64,000 bases of DNA. Source: Anaerococcus sp. (GTDB lineage Bacteria; Bacillota; Clostridia; Tissierellales; Peptoniphilaceae). Shown here one piece after another: positions 24,726 to 33,363 of this stretch. The stretch spans positions 1-64,000 of the forward strand of contig NZ_JAPJPG010000001.1 of assembly GCF_030825785.1 (NCBI RefSeq), written 5' to 3'. Position numbers and translations under genes: made by a program. How positions within the stretch are numbered: position 1 is the first letter of the stretch; every line of letters begins with the position of its first letter. The notes beneath the pieces were generated by a model, which made no database searches, had not been told where the DNA came from, and saw only the letters and a list, made by a program, of their open reading frames with translations.

Positions 24726-25991
24726 TTACTGATTAATTAGATTTAATTTTCTAAGAAGGCTCATAAAGGCAGAAAGTACAACCGCTACAACTGAGGCTAG
24801 GACCATTCCCTGTAGCTCTATTGCTCCAAACTTTAAAGAAAGTCCTGAAAGACCTGCTATAAATATTACTGATGTCAAAACTAGGTTAGAAGATTTAGAA
24901 TAATCTACCTTCTGATCTACCAATAGTCTTATACCGCTTGTACCTATCATTCCATAAAGTAAGAAGGTAACTCCTCCTATTACATTTCCTGGAATGGTCT
25001 GAATAATTGCAGCCAATGGTCCAAAGAAGGCCATAATTATCGAAATAACTGCAGCTCCCCCAATAACTTGAACTGAATACACTCCTGTGATAGCCATAAC
25101 TCCGATGTTTTCTCCGTAAGTTGTAGTAGGAACACCGCCCACAAATCCTGATAGGGCTGATGAGAAATTATCGGCAAAGATTGATCTGTGTAGACCTGGC
25201 TCTTTCAACAAATCTATTCCTATGATATTGCTTGTTACTACTTGGTGAGAAATATGCTCGCTCGTAATTACTAGGATTACTGGAAGCATAGCAAGAATTG
25301 CACTAGCTGAAAACCTAGGAGCCCTGAATTCTGGTAGAGTAAATAGGCTTACTTCTCTTACTGGAGTAAAGTCTACCATGCCAAAAAATACCGCAGCGAT
25401 ATAGCCTACCATAATTGAGATTAAGATTGGAATTGTTGAGAAGAAGCCCTTAAAGGCAACTGATCCAATGATTGCTGTAAATAACGTTATAAAAAAGACC
25501 AAAAAGTCCTTAGAACTTGCTGTATCTGTCATAAGATTCGCCCCGATTGTTCCTCCTGTTACGGTATTTCCAGCAAGCTCAAAGCCTATAAGGGCAACAA
25601 CCGCTCCCATAGCAGCAGGTGGAAGAAGGACATCTATCCAGCTTGTCCCAAACTTATATATAATATAAGCCAATAGGCAACCGAGAATTCCGACCACAAT
25701 AAAAGCACCCTGAGCATACTGGAAACCTTCGCTTGCGATAATAGCTGTACCTGGAGCTAAAAATGCGAATGAAGAACCTAAATAAGCAGGTGCTTTTTGT
25801 TTAGTAATTAATATAAATAATAAAGTTCCAATACCATTCATCAATAATACGATACCTGGATTAATGCCAAATAAAATAGGAACTAGGACACTAGCGCCAA
25901 ACATTGCAAAAGTATGTTGGATCGACAAGGGTAACAATAATTTTAATGGAACTTTTTCTTCTACTTTGTAAATTTTTTTAGAATTTTTCAT
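24726..25991 (-). CDS. uraA: Uracil permease (NCS2 family)
   Basis: A 421-residue nucleobase symporter with about 14 membrane segments. SEHISHQVV and GGVPTTTYGENIGVMAITGV match the UraA/PyrP branch, whose two Glu residues bind uracil. The QHTFAMFGASVLVP start is also typical. A promoter lies just upstream, and I see no PyrR site or purine riboswitch in the short leader. It is a single gene for uracil salvage; xanthine transport cannot be fully excluded. Confidence 0.92.
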   Translation of the reverse strand: MKNSKKIYKVEEKVPLKLLLPLSIQHTFAMFGASVLVPILFGINPGIVLLMNGIGTLLFILITKQKAPAYLGSSFAFLAPGTAIIASEGFQYAQGAFIVVGILGCLLAYIIYKFGTSWIDVLLPPAAMGAVVALIGFELAGNTVTGGTIGANLMTDTASSKDFLVFFITLFTAIIGSVAFKGFFSTIPILISIMVGYIAAVFFGMVDFTPVREVSLFTLPEFRAPRFSASAILAMLPVILVITSEHISHQVVTSNIIGIDLLKEPGLHRSIFADNFSSALSGFVGGVPTTTYGENIGVMAITGVYSVQVIGGAAVISIIMAFFGPLAAIIQTIPGNVIGGVTFLLYGMIGTSGIRLLVDQKVDYSKSSNLVLTSVIFIAGLSGLSLKFGAIELQGMVLASVVAVVLSAFMSLLRKLNLINQ

Positions 25992-26018
25992 AATACCTCC
26001 ATAAATTTTTCACCAATT

Positions 26019-26047
26019 ATCATAGCAAAATAAAGGGAGCTTGTCAA
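26019..26047 (-). promoter_or_regulatory. Promoter of the uracil permease gene
   Basis: Minus-strand TTGACA (26042-26047), 17 bases, TATGAT (26019-26024). Confidence 0.7.
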
Positions 26048-26073
26048 ACTCAATCATTAAAATAAATTTCTAT

Positions 26074-26593
26074 CTAATTTATCTTTTTTTCACAAATTAA
26101 ATCGACTATATTATTTTCCACGCCAATAATTCTAAAACCACAATCCCTATGAATTTTGTATGCATACAATCTAGTTTTCTCAAAATCATTATGTAGGGTC
26201 TTTATGTTTTCAAAGGAAAAAGCCTTATCGATTAAAAGTTTAAGACCAGCCTTACCGTAACCATGTACCCTATACTCATTTTTAATTACAATACCTATAT
26301 CCCTGGTAAGAAATCCTAAGCTTGAAGGATGAAAATTTACATCACCTACAAATGCTTTTAAGTCTTCATCATAGATATAGGCGTAAAAATAATCAACTGG
26401 ATTAAAAAAAATAAATATCATACCGACTTCTCCGAAAGCTTCTATCGTAAATTATGCAGCCTGTAGTCTTATCGTATCCAGCAAATGGCAGGTCATATCC
26501 TTTGTTGTAAGCCATAGTAAAGGGATCATTTAATAGAATTTTAGCAAAATCTAATTCATTTTCTTTCGGTATATATAATTTTATATTTTTCAT
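26074..26593 (-). pseudogene. GNAT acetyltransferase gene split by a frameshift in a T8 run
   Basis: Two overlapping frames together make one GNAT-type acetyltransferase of about 172 residues. Frame 1 (26593-26402) gives the N-terminus (AYNKGYDLPFAGYDKTTGCI). Frame 2 (from about 26411 to 26074) continues with FYAYIYDEDLKAFVGDVNFH, then the acetyl-CoA loop 'VHGYGKAGLKLL' and NDFEKTRLYAYKIHRDCGFR. The switch point is eight T on the coding strand (26404-26411); seven T would restore one frame. It may be a true lesion, a phase-variable tract, slippage or a sequence error. The start overlaps the methyltransferase stop by 4 bases. Confidence 0.75.
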
Positions 26594-27393
26594 TTTTTGT
26601 TCTCACACACAAAAAGTAAGTGGTTACTAGCTCCTAGTGTTTCTGGATTTTTGCAATTATTAAGGTGGAAAGCTAGATAGTTATCAAATGATTCCTCTGT
26701 CATTTCTTCCAATTTTTGACTTAAAATCTCGGAAAAGCCATCGCTTGCAACTATTTCTTTTATAGTTAAGCCTGATTTTTCAATCATTTCTTTTGCTTCC
26801 TTTAATTTGAAAAATACAAAAGGCCTATCTATTAATCTTTGTTTCTCACTAATATATGAATCACTTGAAAAAATATTTGTGTTGTAGTTAATAGTTTCGC
26901 TTATTAGGACTGTGTCATGATTTATAAAAGATATTAATATATAACCATCATCTTTGCACACTCTTTTTGCCTGTCTAAGCACGTCCCTTCTGTCTTCTTC
27001 CTTGGATAGGTGATACATTGGCCCAAATAAAAGCACTATATCAAAATAATTTGATTCTAGATCTTTTAAGTCAAAAGAGGACTTATTATAGACTTTTATG
27101 TTGACAAAGGCTTTTGACTTAGACTCTAAAAGTTTGAAATTTGAAGATGATGGCTCAAAGGCTACTATCTCACAAGCTTTTTGACCTAGTGGAAGGCTAT
27201 AGGCTCCAGTTCCAGCACCAACATCAAGGATTTTTGAGTCTGAACTAATTAGTTTTTCTATTTCTGTTAAAGTAGTTATTTTTTCTACAAGACCAGTTAT
27301 TGATTTAAGACGTTTATCTTCATCAAATACCTTATATAATTCTTCGTTCCTATCTAAGTCGTTATCAATTTTTAAAATCTCGCTCATATCCAT
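26590..27393 (-). CDS. Class I SAM-dependent methyltransferase
   Basis: A 267-residue methyltransferase. Motif I is ILDVGAGTGAYSLPLG (about 55-70), followed by VAFEPSSSN (motif II) and DIVLLFGPMYHLSKEEDR (motif IV/post). The pattern is that of UbiE/BioC-like small-molecule methyltransferases; the substrate is unknown. AAAGGAG precedes the ATG. It is translationally coupled to the broken GNAT gene, so the two probably acted together. Confidence 0.85.
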   Translation of the reverse strand: MDMSEILKIDNDLDRNEELYKVFDEDKRLKSITGLVEKITTLTEIEKLISSDSKILDVGAGTGAYSLPLGQKACEIVAFEPSSSNFKLLESKSKAFVNIKVYNKSSFDLKDLESNYFDIVLLFGPMYHLSKEEDRRDVLRQAKRVCKDDGYILISFINHDTVLISETINYNTNIFSSDSYISEKQRLIDRPFVFFKLKEAKEMIEKSGLTIKEIVASDGFSEILSQKLEEMTEESFDNYLAFHLNNCKNPETLGASNHLLFVCENKK

Positions 27394-27592
27394 ATTATAA
27401 CTCCTTTAAAATTAATGTACCTTGTTAAAATATTTATTCTATATTATATGTAAATATACTTAATCAAAAAATGTAAAACTTTCTTCATAGGTAAATTAAG
27501 AGTTGGAAACTATTTTCTAACGAACCTAAATATTTTAAAATTAAAGGATAAAATATATAATATCATTAATAGAAGCAAGCTCTTCAATCTCC

Positions 27593-27619
27593 AAAAAAGC
27601 CCTTGACTAAACTTCAAGG
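27593..27619 (-). terminator. Terminator-like hairpin
   Basis: Minus-strand CCTTGA/TCAAGG stem, loop of seven, then GC and six T. It lies upstream of the methyltransferase gene. A second small hairpin (TGAATC/GATTCA, 27632-27650) follows. Confidence 0.55.
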
Positions 27620-27654
27620 AAATGTAGAGTATGAATCTTCATGAGATTCAAGAC

Positions 27655-27684
27655 AAAAAAGGCAGTAGGTGCGAACTACTGCCT
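27655..27684 (-). terminator. Terminator-like hairpin
   Basis: Minus-strand AGGCAGTAG/CTACTGCCT stem with a seven-base loop and six T. No ORF ends just before it. It could close a short RNA between 27740 and 27655. Confidence 0.6.
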
Positions 27685-27741
27685 TGTCTTTTACTTGTTT
27701 TTGATTTTTCCACCTATAATCTAATGATATATTTCCTAAAT

Positions 27742-27780
27742 AAAAAATCGACAAATCTCATTTTAGTGGATTTGCCGATT
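27742..27780 (-). terminator. Terminator of the YtxH-like gene
   Basis: Minus-strand AATCGGCAAATC/GATTTGTCGATT (11 of 12 pairs) followed by six T. Confidence 0.75.
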
Positions 27781-27801
27781 TCAAAAGCCTTGTAGGCTAC
27801 A

Positions 27802-27996
27802 TTACAAAAGGTCTTCGCCTTTTACTGCATCTATTATTTCGTCTTTTATATCGTCTACCTTATCTCTAACTTCGTCGATTTTGTTGTTGTTTTTGAGGTA
27901 TAGATAAGCTCCTACCGCTGTTGCAGCAGCTGTAAATAGAACTTTTCCTACTGTATTTTCTTCTTTTCTGCCTCTATTGTTTTTATAATCAAACAT
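27802..27996 (-). CDS. Small YtxH-like membrane protein
   Basis: A 64-residue protein. A basic N-terminus is followed by one membrane segment (TVGKVLFTAAATAVGAYLYL, 15-34) and a charged amphipathic helix (IDEVRDKVDDIKDEIIDAVK). That layout is the YtxH/general-stress small membrane protein plan. Function is unknown. It is a single gene with its own terminator. Confidence 0.55.
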   Translation of the reverse strand: MFDYKNNRGRKEENTVGKVLFTAAATAVGAYLYLKNNNKIDEVRDKVDDIKDEIIDAVKGEDLL

Positions 27997-28138
27997 TTCT
28001 GCCTCTTTCTTTAATTTTCAAAAGAGTAGATTTTCTACCCTAGTTGGCCTTTCTTTCTATATCTTGATTATACTTTCCATATTATTGATTTTCAAATTAG
28101 TTTTTATTAATTTATATGTTTTTATTTTTAATTTATCT

Positions 28139-29344
28139 TTAATCTTCTCTTACAAGTGGCATGGACATACACCTTGGTCCTCCCCTACCCACAGTTAGGG
28201 TTGATGAGTCAAGCTTTATTACTTCTATGCCATTTAGCTCGAGCATTTGATTGGTTACGGTGTTTCTCTTATAAACAATTACCTTACCTGGAGCAATAGC
28301 TAGTGTATTTGATCCATCTGTCCATTGTTCCCTAAGGGCTGCTATTGGATCTCCGCCACCACATGGAAGTAGCTTTATTTCATCTAGCTTTAAGGCATCT
28401 TTTAAAAGGTCGTCTAAGGATTTTTCTATTATCTCTTCTGCAATCTTATCATCTTTTTTACTAAATTTAATAGCATGGAAGGTAGAAATTATCCCAGGAT
28501 GGTAGGTGAAGGTGTCATAATCGATTTGAGTAAAGACAGTATCAAGGTGCATGTAGGCTCTTTCGTTAGGGATATTTATGGCGATAATCTCTTCTATCTT
28601 TGCCTCATCATCGAATAAGATATGGTGGGCAAGATCCTTGATAGCCGCGAGCTGAGTTCTTTGGCTAATTCCAATCATCAAGAGTTTTTCGTTGATATTT
28701 AGTATATCGCCGCCTTCGATATGGTATTTCTTTCCCCTACCATAATAGTTTTTCGTCCCCTTGTAATCCTTGTGGTGGTTAAATATGTAGTCAGCATATA
28801 TTGTCTCTCTCGATCTTGTAACTGAATACATGGTGTTGATGGATACTCCCTTTCCTATTGTGGAGAAGGGATCTCTAGTAAAGTAAAGGTTTGGCATGGG
28901 ATTTATGGCGGTGTATTTATAGTCAAATAGGACGTGGTCGTTTTTTATTCCTAACTCATTAAGGGTAAGGCCTGCCATAGTTTTTTGGACGAATTCTTTC
29001 TCGTCTTTGATAGAAGCTAAGAGCTTTCTCGCCTCACTAAGGACTAGATCATCTTCTATATCTGCCTCTTTTAGGTATTGGTCAAGGAATTTTTCTTTGA
29101 GGTCCTTATTATCTTTGAGAGTCTCTGCCATCAAGTCTTCAAGATAAACTACCTCTACTCCCTCATTTCTAAAAATTTTTGCAAATTCATCGTGCTCTTC
29201 CTTGGCCTTATCCAGGTCCGGTATGTCATCAAAGAGTAACTCGTCCAAGGCATTTGGTGTAAGATTTAGAAGTTCATTGCCTGGCCTATGTACGAGGACC
29301 TTCTTGAGTTTGTTGATTTCGTTATTTACGTTGATATTGTTCAT
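28139..29344 (-). CDS. arcA: Arginine deiminase
   Basis: A 401-residue enzyme converting arginine to citrulline and ammonia, first step of the ADI pathway. The nucleophile is Cys392 (GGPRCMSMPL). IEGGDILNI and HLDTVFTQID supply the Asp/His/Glu of the catalytic site, and YFTRDPF is present. AAGGAG precedes the ATG. arcB, arcC and arcD are not adjacent, so citrulline must be handled by genes elsewhere. A terminator-like hairpin in the leader suggests control by attenuation. Confidence 0.96.
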   Translation of the reverse strand: MNNINVNNEINKLKKVLVHRPGNELLNLTPNALDELLFDDIPDLDKAKEEHDEFAKIFRNEGVEVVYLEDLMAETLKDNKDLKEKFLDQYLKEADIEDDLVLSEARKLLASIKDEKEFVQKTMAGLTLNELGIKNDHVLFDYKYTAINPMPNLYFTRDPFSTIGKGVSINTMYSVTRSRETIYADYIFNHHKDYKGTKNYYGRGKKYHIEGGDILNINEKLLMIGISQRTQLAAIKDLAHHILFDDEAKIEEIIAINIPNERAYMHLDTVFTQIDYDTFTYHPGIISTFHAIKFSKKDDKIAEEIIEKSLDDLLKDALKLDEIKLLPCGGGDPIAALREQWTDGSNTLAIAPGKVIVYKRNTVTNQMLELNGIEVIKLDSSTLTVGRGGPRCMSMPLVRED

Positions 29345-29365
29345 AATTTCTCCTTAAATATCCTT

Positions 29366-29436
29366 AAAAAAAAGGCAGTTTCTTTCTCAAAAAACTACCT
29401 ATAATCAATTAGCTCCGCCAACATCTTTAATTTTAT
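29366..29436 (-). promoter_or_regulatory. Attenuator-like leader of arcA
   Basis: About 70 nt of leader follows an extended -10 (TGGTATAAT, 29443-29451). It ends in a hairpin GGTAGTTT/AAACTGCC with eight T (29366-29399), a complete terminator placed before arcA. A nine-codon frame (MLAELIDYR) ends with an Arg codon and a TAG that lies in the 5' arm of the hairpin. No clear Shine-Dalgarno precedes this mini-ORF, so a protein or RNA antiterminator is equally possible. Confidence 0.5.
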
Positions 29437-29552
29437 ATCTTAATTATACCAAAAATTTCAGCGAAAGAAAAGCTTACCATTGCTTAACTTGCAAACTTAA
29501 GTAAGTTACATATAATATAAATTAGATATTTTTAATGTTAGGAGGGAAACTA

Positions 29553-30680
29553 ATGAAAAAATTTAATATAGCATCTCTTATGCTTGCGACAGCTTTAGTC
29601 CTAAGCGCATGTGCAAACACATCTGACAAGGAAGCTGACAAGAAAGAAGATACTAAGGTAGAAGAACCTGCCGAAAACAAAGACGATAAGGCTACTGATA
29701 ACAAAGAAGAAGCCGACAAGGAAGAAAAGGTTGAAGAAGTTAAACCAGAAAATGCTGAACAAGCTGAAGGCAATGTAATTCTTCACAGAGGATATCCAAA
29801 AAGCGAAGGAGCAAGATCATTCCCACGTATAGTTGTTGCAACAAGCGGAGATAAGATTGTCGACGTATCCATAGACGAATACCAATACGCTGGCGCCGAT
29901 AAGGGTTATGAAGCTACACCAAATTCTGATAAGGGATTTGGAGAAGGAACTGCTGAAGGTAAAGTCCTTATCTCAAAGATGGATAACGAAGAGCAATACT
30001 CATCAGAAATGAAAGAAGCAGGATCTCCTACAAGTCTTAAGGAAACTTACGAAGGAATATCTGAATTCGTAAAGGGTAAGACAATCGAAGAAGTTGAAAC
30101 ATTCCTAAAAGACAATAGTGAAGACGAAATAATCGAAGCTGTAACAGGAGCAACATTTAAGTCAACTCCTGCCCTACTAAACTACGTAACTGCAGTTGCA
30201 AGAGATAATCAATTCGTATCTGTAGGACATGCAGAAAATCCTGAAGAAATCACATTCAAGGCTATTACAGGTGCTCCTCACGGAGAAAAATCATTCGCTG
30301 ATTGCGTTCTAGCTATGGAAGGCGATAAGATCATTGCAGCAAGCTTCGACGAATTCCAATACATGGAAGATGCTGAAGGAATCACAAATGCAGAAGATGA
30401 ATTCACTCAAGGCTATGCTGATAGCAATAAGGCTCTAGTTTCTAAACTTGAAAACAACGATAAATACTCTTCTTTAATGACAGAAAAAGCTCAATCAACA
30501 GTTTCAATCAAGGACAACTTTGAAGCAATCGAAAAATTCGTTGCTGGAAAAACTGCAGCAGAAATTGAAGAAGCTATCGCAGCTAAGAACGAAGACGGAA
30601 CAATTGATTCTGTAACAGGAGCAACTCTAAAAGATACAGCAAACTACCTACAACTTATTGTAGATGCTGCAAATAAATAA
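29553..30680 (+). CDS. Lipoprotein with two FMN-binding-type domains (PplA-like)
   Basis: A 375-residue lipoprotein. The lipobox cysteine is Cys20 (LVLSAC); residues 21-72 form an acidic Lys/Glu/Asp linker. Two related domains follow (about 75-220 and 232-375), each ending in a VTGAT motif (197-201 and 354-358), the [S/T]-G-A-[S/T] site where ApbE/FmnB-type enzymes attach FMN to Thr. Listeria PplA, an extracellular electron-transfer flavoprotein, has the same lipoprotein-plus-two-FMN-domain layout. No ApbE, Ndh2 or quinone gene is adjacent. The start is ATG 29553 with AGGAGGG upstream. Confidence 0.65.
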   Translation: MKKFNIASLMLATALVLSACANTSDKEADKKEDTKVEEPAENKDDKATDNKEEADKEEKVEEVKPENAEQAEGNVILHRGYPKSEGARSFPRIVVATSGDKIVDVSIDEYQYAGADKGYEATPNSDKGFGEGTAEGKVLISKMDNEEQYSSEMKEAGSPTSLKETYEGISEFVKGKTIEEVETFLKDNSEDEIIEAVTGATFKSTPALLNYVTAVARDNQFVSVGHAENPEEITFKAITGAPHGEKSFADCVLAMEGDKIIAASFDEFQYMEDAEGITNAEDEFTQGYADSNKALVSKLENNDKYSSLMTEKAQSTVSIKDNFEAIEKFVAGKTAAEIEEAIAAKNEDGTIDSVTGATLKDTANYLQLIVDAANK

Positions 30681-30690
30681 GTCTATTAAA

Positions 30691-30721
30691 GTCAAGGGCA
30701 CATATGCCTTTGGCTTTTTTG
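30691..30721 (+). terminator. Terminator of the flavin lipoprotein gene
   Basis: GTCAAGGGCA/TGCCTTTGGC stem (10 pairs with wobbles) and seven T. Confidence 0.8.
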
Positions 30722-30875
30722 CTTGCAAATTTTTATTATAGAAAAGTGTTTTGTTTTTATAATTTTTAAATATAAGCAAATTGATATCTCGTATTACTTT
30801 AATCTTAATTCGCTCCTACTTTCTACGATGATTAAGTATCCTACAAATAGGTTATAATCTATATAGGAGGCTTTT

Positions 30876-31130
30876 ATGAATATTTCTGATGAAAATCTAT
30901 ATACTATGTCTGAGGCTAATTCTAATTTTTCGAAAATAACTAGGGCAGCTGATGGAAACGGTTATGCTGCAATTATCAAAAATAGCAAGATATCTTATGT
31001 CCTACTCCCCTATGATAAGGTAAAGACAGAAGAAATTCTAAGGGACGAGGATATGGAAGAAGTTGCGAGAAGACTTATTGAAAAGATAAAAGACGAATAT
31101 AATATCCAGCTTAAACTAGATATTGAGTAA
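30876..31130 (+). CDS. Phd/YefM-type antitoxin, no toxin partner seen
   Basis: An 84-residue protein. The N-terminal 45 residues (SEANSNFSKITRAADGNGYA, then AIIKNSKISYVLLPYDKV) match the Phd/YefM antitoxin fold: 'S.A..NFS.I...A..G.....I...GKP.AVL....Y'. The C-terminal helix is short and charged. AGGAGG precedes the ATG. A terminator follows within 40 bases and no RelE/Doc gene is on either side, so it is either an orphan antitoxin or a stand-alone regulator. Confidence 0.7.
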   Translation: MNISDENLYTMSEANSNFSKITRAADGNGYAAIIKNSKISYVLLPYDKVKTEEILRDEDMEEVARRLIEKIKDEYNIQLKLDIE

Positions 31131-31170
31131 AGAAAAACAGGCAAGATTCTTAATTCTCGCCTGTTTTTCT
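31131..31170. terminator. Bidirectional terminator, antitoxin gene / ugpB-like gene
   Basis: AGAAAAACAGGC/GCCTGTTTTTCT, 12 perfect pairs, between converging genes. Confidence 0.85.
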
Positions 31171-31175
31171 TAAAC

Positions 31176-32495
31176 TTATTGAGCTTCGAAGTCTGCCTTA
31201 AATTGTGGTGCGAAAGCTTCAAGCTCTGCCTTAACGTCTGCATTTGGATTTGAAAGTATACTTTCAAGTAAGCTTGCTACGTCGTTGTAGGCTTGTTGGC
31301 TTCCTGGAACAAGTGGTCTAGAGAATAACTTCTCACTTGCATCATCTAGGATTGGAGCAATCTTAGAATCAGAAGATTTGTACTTATCATCTGTTACAGC
31401 AGATTTTCTAGCTGGCATGTAGCCTGTTGCTAGAGCGAAGTCGATTTGGCTATCCTTGCTAGATAGGTATTTGATATAATCAAAAGCTGCTTTCTTTTCT
31501 TCATCGCTTGCCTTATCAAACATATAGATATTTGTACCTTGTTGGAAGGCTTTTTCTGCTGGATAAGGAGCTGCTTCGTATTCGAACTTACCGTCTACTC
31601 CTTCTTTAACATAAACTTCACCAGCATTTGAACCAATGTAGGCTCCTGCTTGCTCGTTAGCAAATGGACCTGACATATATTGGTCTGTTCCAGCGATTCT
31701 GAAGTAACCTTCTTTAATTCCTTCTAGATAATACTCAACTGCTTCTACGGACTCAGGTCCAGCTACATCTAGATCTTTATCAAAATCTATGCCCTTGTTT
31801 TTAAGATAAGTGATGTAGAAGTTTGATAGAGAGTCGAAACCAACTCCTGGTATTCCTTTTTCTTCGTAGATTTTCTTTGATACTTCCTTAAGCTCTTCGT
31901 AGTTTGTTGGAACCATAAGTCCTAGTTCATCGAAGAGGTCTTTGTTGTACCAAAATACTTCTGTTGACTTGTTAAATGGAAGTCCTTCGATCTTGCCATC
32001 ATGTTCGATTTCATCCCTTATACCTGGGAATATGTCATCGTAATCGTCCATACCATCTTTTACATAATCTGTAAGATTTGCTATCATATCAGCATCTTTG
32101 AATTGAAGCATCCAGTCAGGATAAGCTTGAGTTATTGTTGGAAGCTCCTTTGGTGATTGCATTGATGCAACGAGGATTTGGTTTAAGTCTCCGTATTTTC
32201 CTTGGCCTTGAAGAGTTACCTTGATATTTGGGTTTTCTTCTTCAAATTTCTTAGTCAAATCTTCAAGAGCTTCGCCTTGGCCTCCACCCATAGCATGCCA
32301 GAATACTATTTCTGTTTCACCTTCTGACTTATCTTCTTCTTTTCCTTCTTCCTTCTTGTCATCTTTAGCTTGATCAGCACTTTCTTCAACCTTGCTGTCT
32401 GCCTTTTCTTCACTTGCTTCTTCATTAGATCCGCATGCTGTGAATACTCCTAGTGACAAAACTAGAGCCATTAACAACGATAATTTCTTTTTCAT
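31176..32495 (-). CDS. UgpB-like sugar/glycerol-3-phosphate-binding lipoprotein
   Basis: A 439-residue family-1 solute-binding lipoprotein. I start at ATG 32493-32495 (MKKKLSLLMALVLSLGVFTAC), with AAAGGAG upstream and a lipobox at FTAC; the longer frame overlaps the permease gene. An acidic linker precedes the binding fold (ETEIVFWHAMGGGQGEALED, QAYPDWMLQF, GLPFNKSTEVFWYNKDLFDE). WHAM...G and PFNKSTEVFWYNKD resemble UgpB, so glycerol-3-phosphate or its diesters are plausible ligands, with other sugars possible. Last gene of a permease/ATPase operon. Confidence 0.85.
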   Translation of the reverse strand: MKKKLSLLMALVLSLGVFTACGSNEEASEEKADSKVEESADQAKDDKKEEGKEEDKSEGETEIVFWHAMGGGQGEALEDLTKKFEEENPNIKVTLQGQGKYGDLNQILVASMQSPKELPTITQAYPDWMLQFKDADMIANLTDYVKDGMDDYDDIFPGIRDEIEHDGKIEGLPFNKSTEVFWYNKDLFDELGLMVPTNYEELKEVSKKIYEEKGIPGVGFDSLSNFYITYLKNKGIDFDKDLDVAGPESVEAVEYYLEGIKEGYFRIAGTDQYMSGPFANEQAGAYIGSNAGEVYVKEGVDGKFEYEAAPYPAEKAFQQGTNIYMFDKASDEEKKAAFDYIKYLSSKDSQIDFALATGYMPARKSAVTDDKYKSSDSKIAPILDDASEKLFSRPLVPGSQQAYNDVASLLESILSNPNADVKAELEAFAPQFKADFEAQ

Positions 32496-32544
32496 AAAAT
32501 CTCCTTTGTTATATTTTCCTTCACTAATATTATATACCCTTTTT

Positions 32545-33363
32545 CTATCTTTTGATACCCCCGTAGGAAACACCGCTTAAGATTTGTTTTCTAAAGAGGA
32601 AATATAATATTAAAATTGGCATTATAGTAATAGTACTTGCTGCCATTTGAAGGTGAATTAACTGGCCTGCTTCAGTAGCGAAGGCTGATAGACCATTTGA
32701 TATAAGTCGCATCTCTGTGGTATTTGTAACAAGGATTGGCCACAAGAAGGAGTTCCATCCTGTAATAAAGTTTAAGAGCCCTATGGTAAAGAGATTTGAC
32801 TTGCTCATAGGAATCATTACTTTTCTAATAAACTCAAAGTCACTTGCCCCATCGACCTTAGCTGCCTTGTAGAAATCCATCGGAATAGATTTGAGAAATT
32901 CCTTTAAGTAAAAGATATAAAATACTGATGCCAAAAAAGGAATTATAAGGGCAGTATAAGTATCTATGAGTCCTAATCTTGCAATTGTTGAAAAGTTAGT
33001 AAAGATTATAATCTCAAAAGGAATCATTAGGAGCGATAGCATGAAGGCTTCTAGGAGTTTTTTGTATTTGAAATTACAAAAATTTAGGGCAAAGGCCGCA
33101 AGGGTTGTAGTTATCAAAGTAACTATGGTATTGGTCAAAGATACAAAAACTGTATTTAGAAAATACCTCCCAAAAGGAGCAACCTTCATAGCCTCGATGT
33201 AATTTGAAAATATTGGCTTTTGTGGAAGAAGCTTAGGCGGAATGCTCGTTACTTCTTGAAAGCTCATTAGCGATGATGAAATCATATAAAGAAATGGAAA
33301 TACTGTAATAATCGCCATGATTACAACAAAAATATATCCAATTATTCTTAAAACTTTTTGCAT
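32545..33363 (-). CDS. ABC sugar/glycerol-3-phosphate permease (UgpE/MalG type)
   Basis: A 272-residue permease with six membrane segments. The EAA loop is FYKAAKVDGASDFEFIRKVM, followed by a short C-terminus ending in GVSYGGIKR, as in MalG-type proteins ('ltaGavKG'). Its start codon overlaps the stop of the partner permease by one base. It forms the import channel with the UgpA-type partner, the upstream ATPase and the downstream lipoprotein. Confidence 0.9.
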   Translation of the reverse strand: MQKVLRIIGYIFVVIMAIITVFPFLYMISSSLMSFQEVTSIPPKLLPQKPIFSNYIEAMKVAPFGRYFLNTVFVSLTNTIVTLITTTLAAFALNFCNFKYKKLLEAFMLSLLMIPFEIIIFTNFSTIARLGLIDTYTALIIPFLASVFYIFYLKEFLKSIPMDFYKAAKVDGASDFEFIRKVMIPMSKSNLFTIGLLNFITGWNSFLWPILVTNTTEMRLISNGLSAFATEAGQLIHLQMAASTITIMPILILYFLFRKQILSGVSYGGIKR

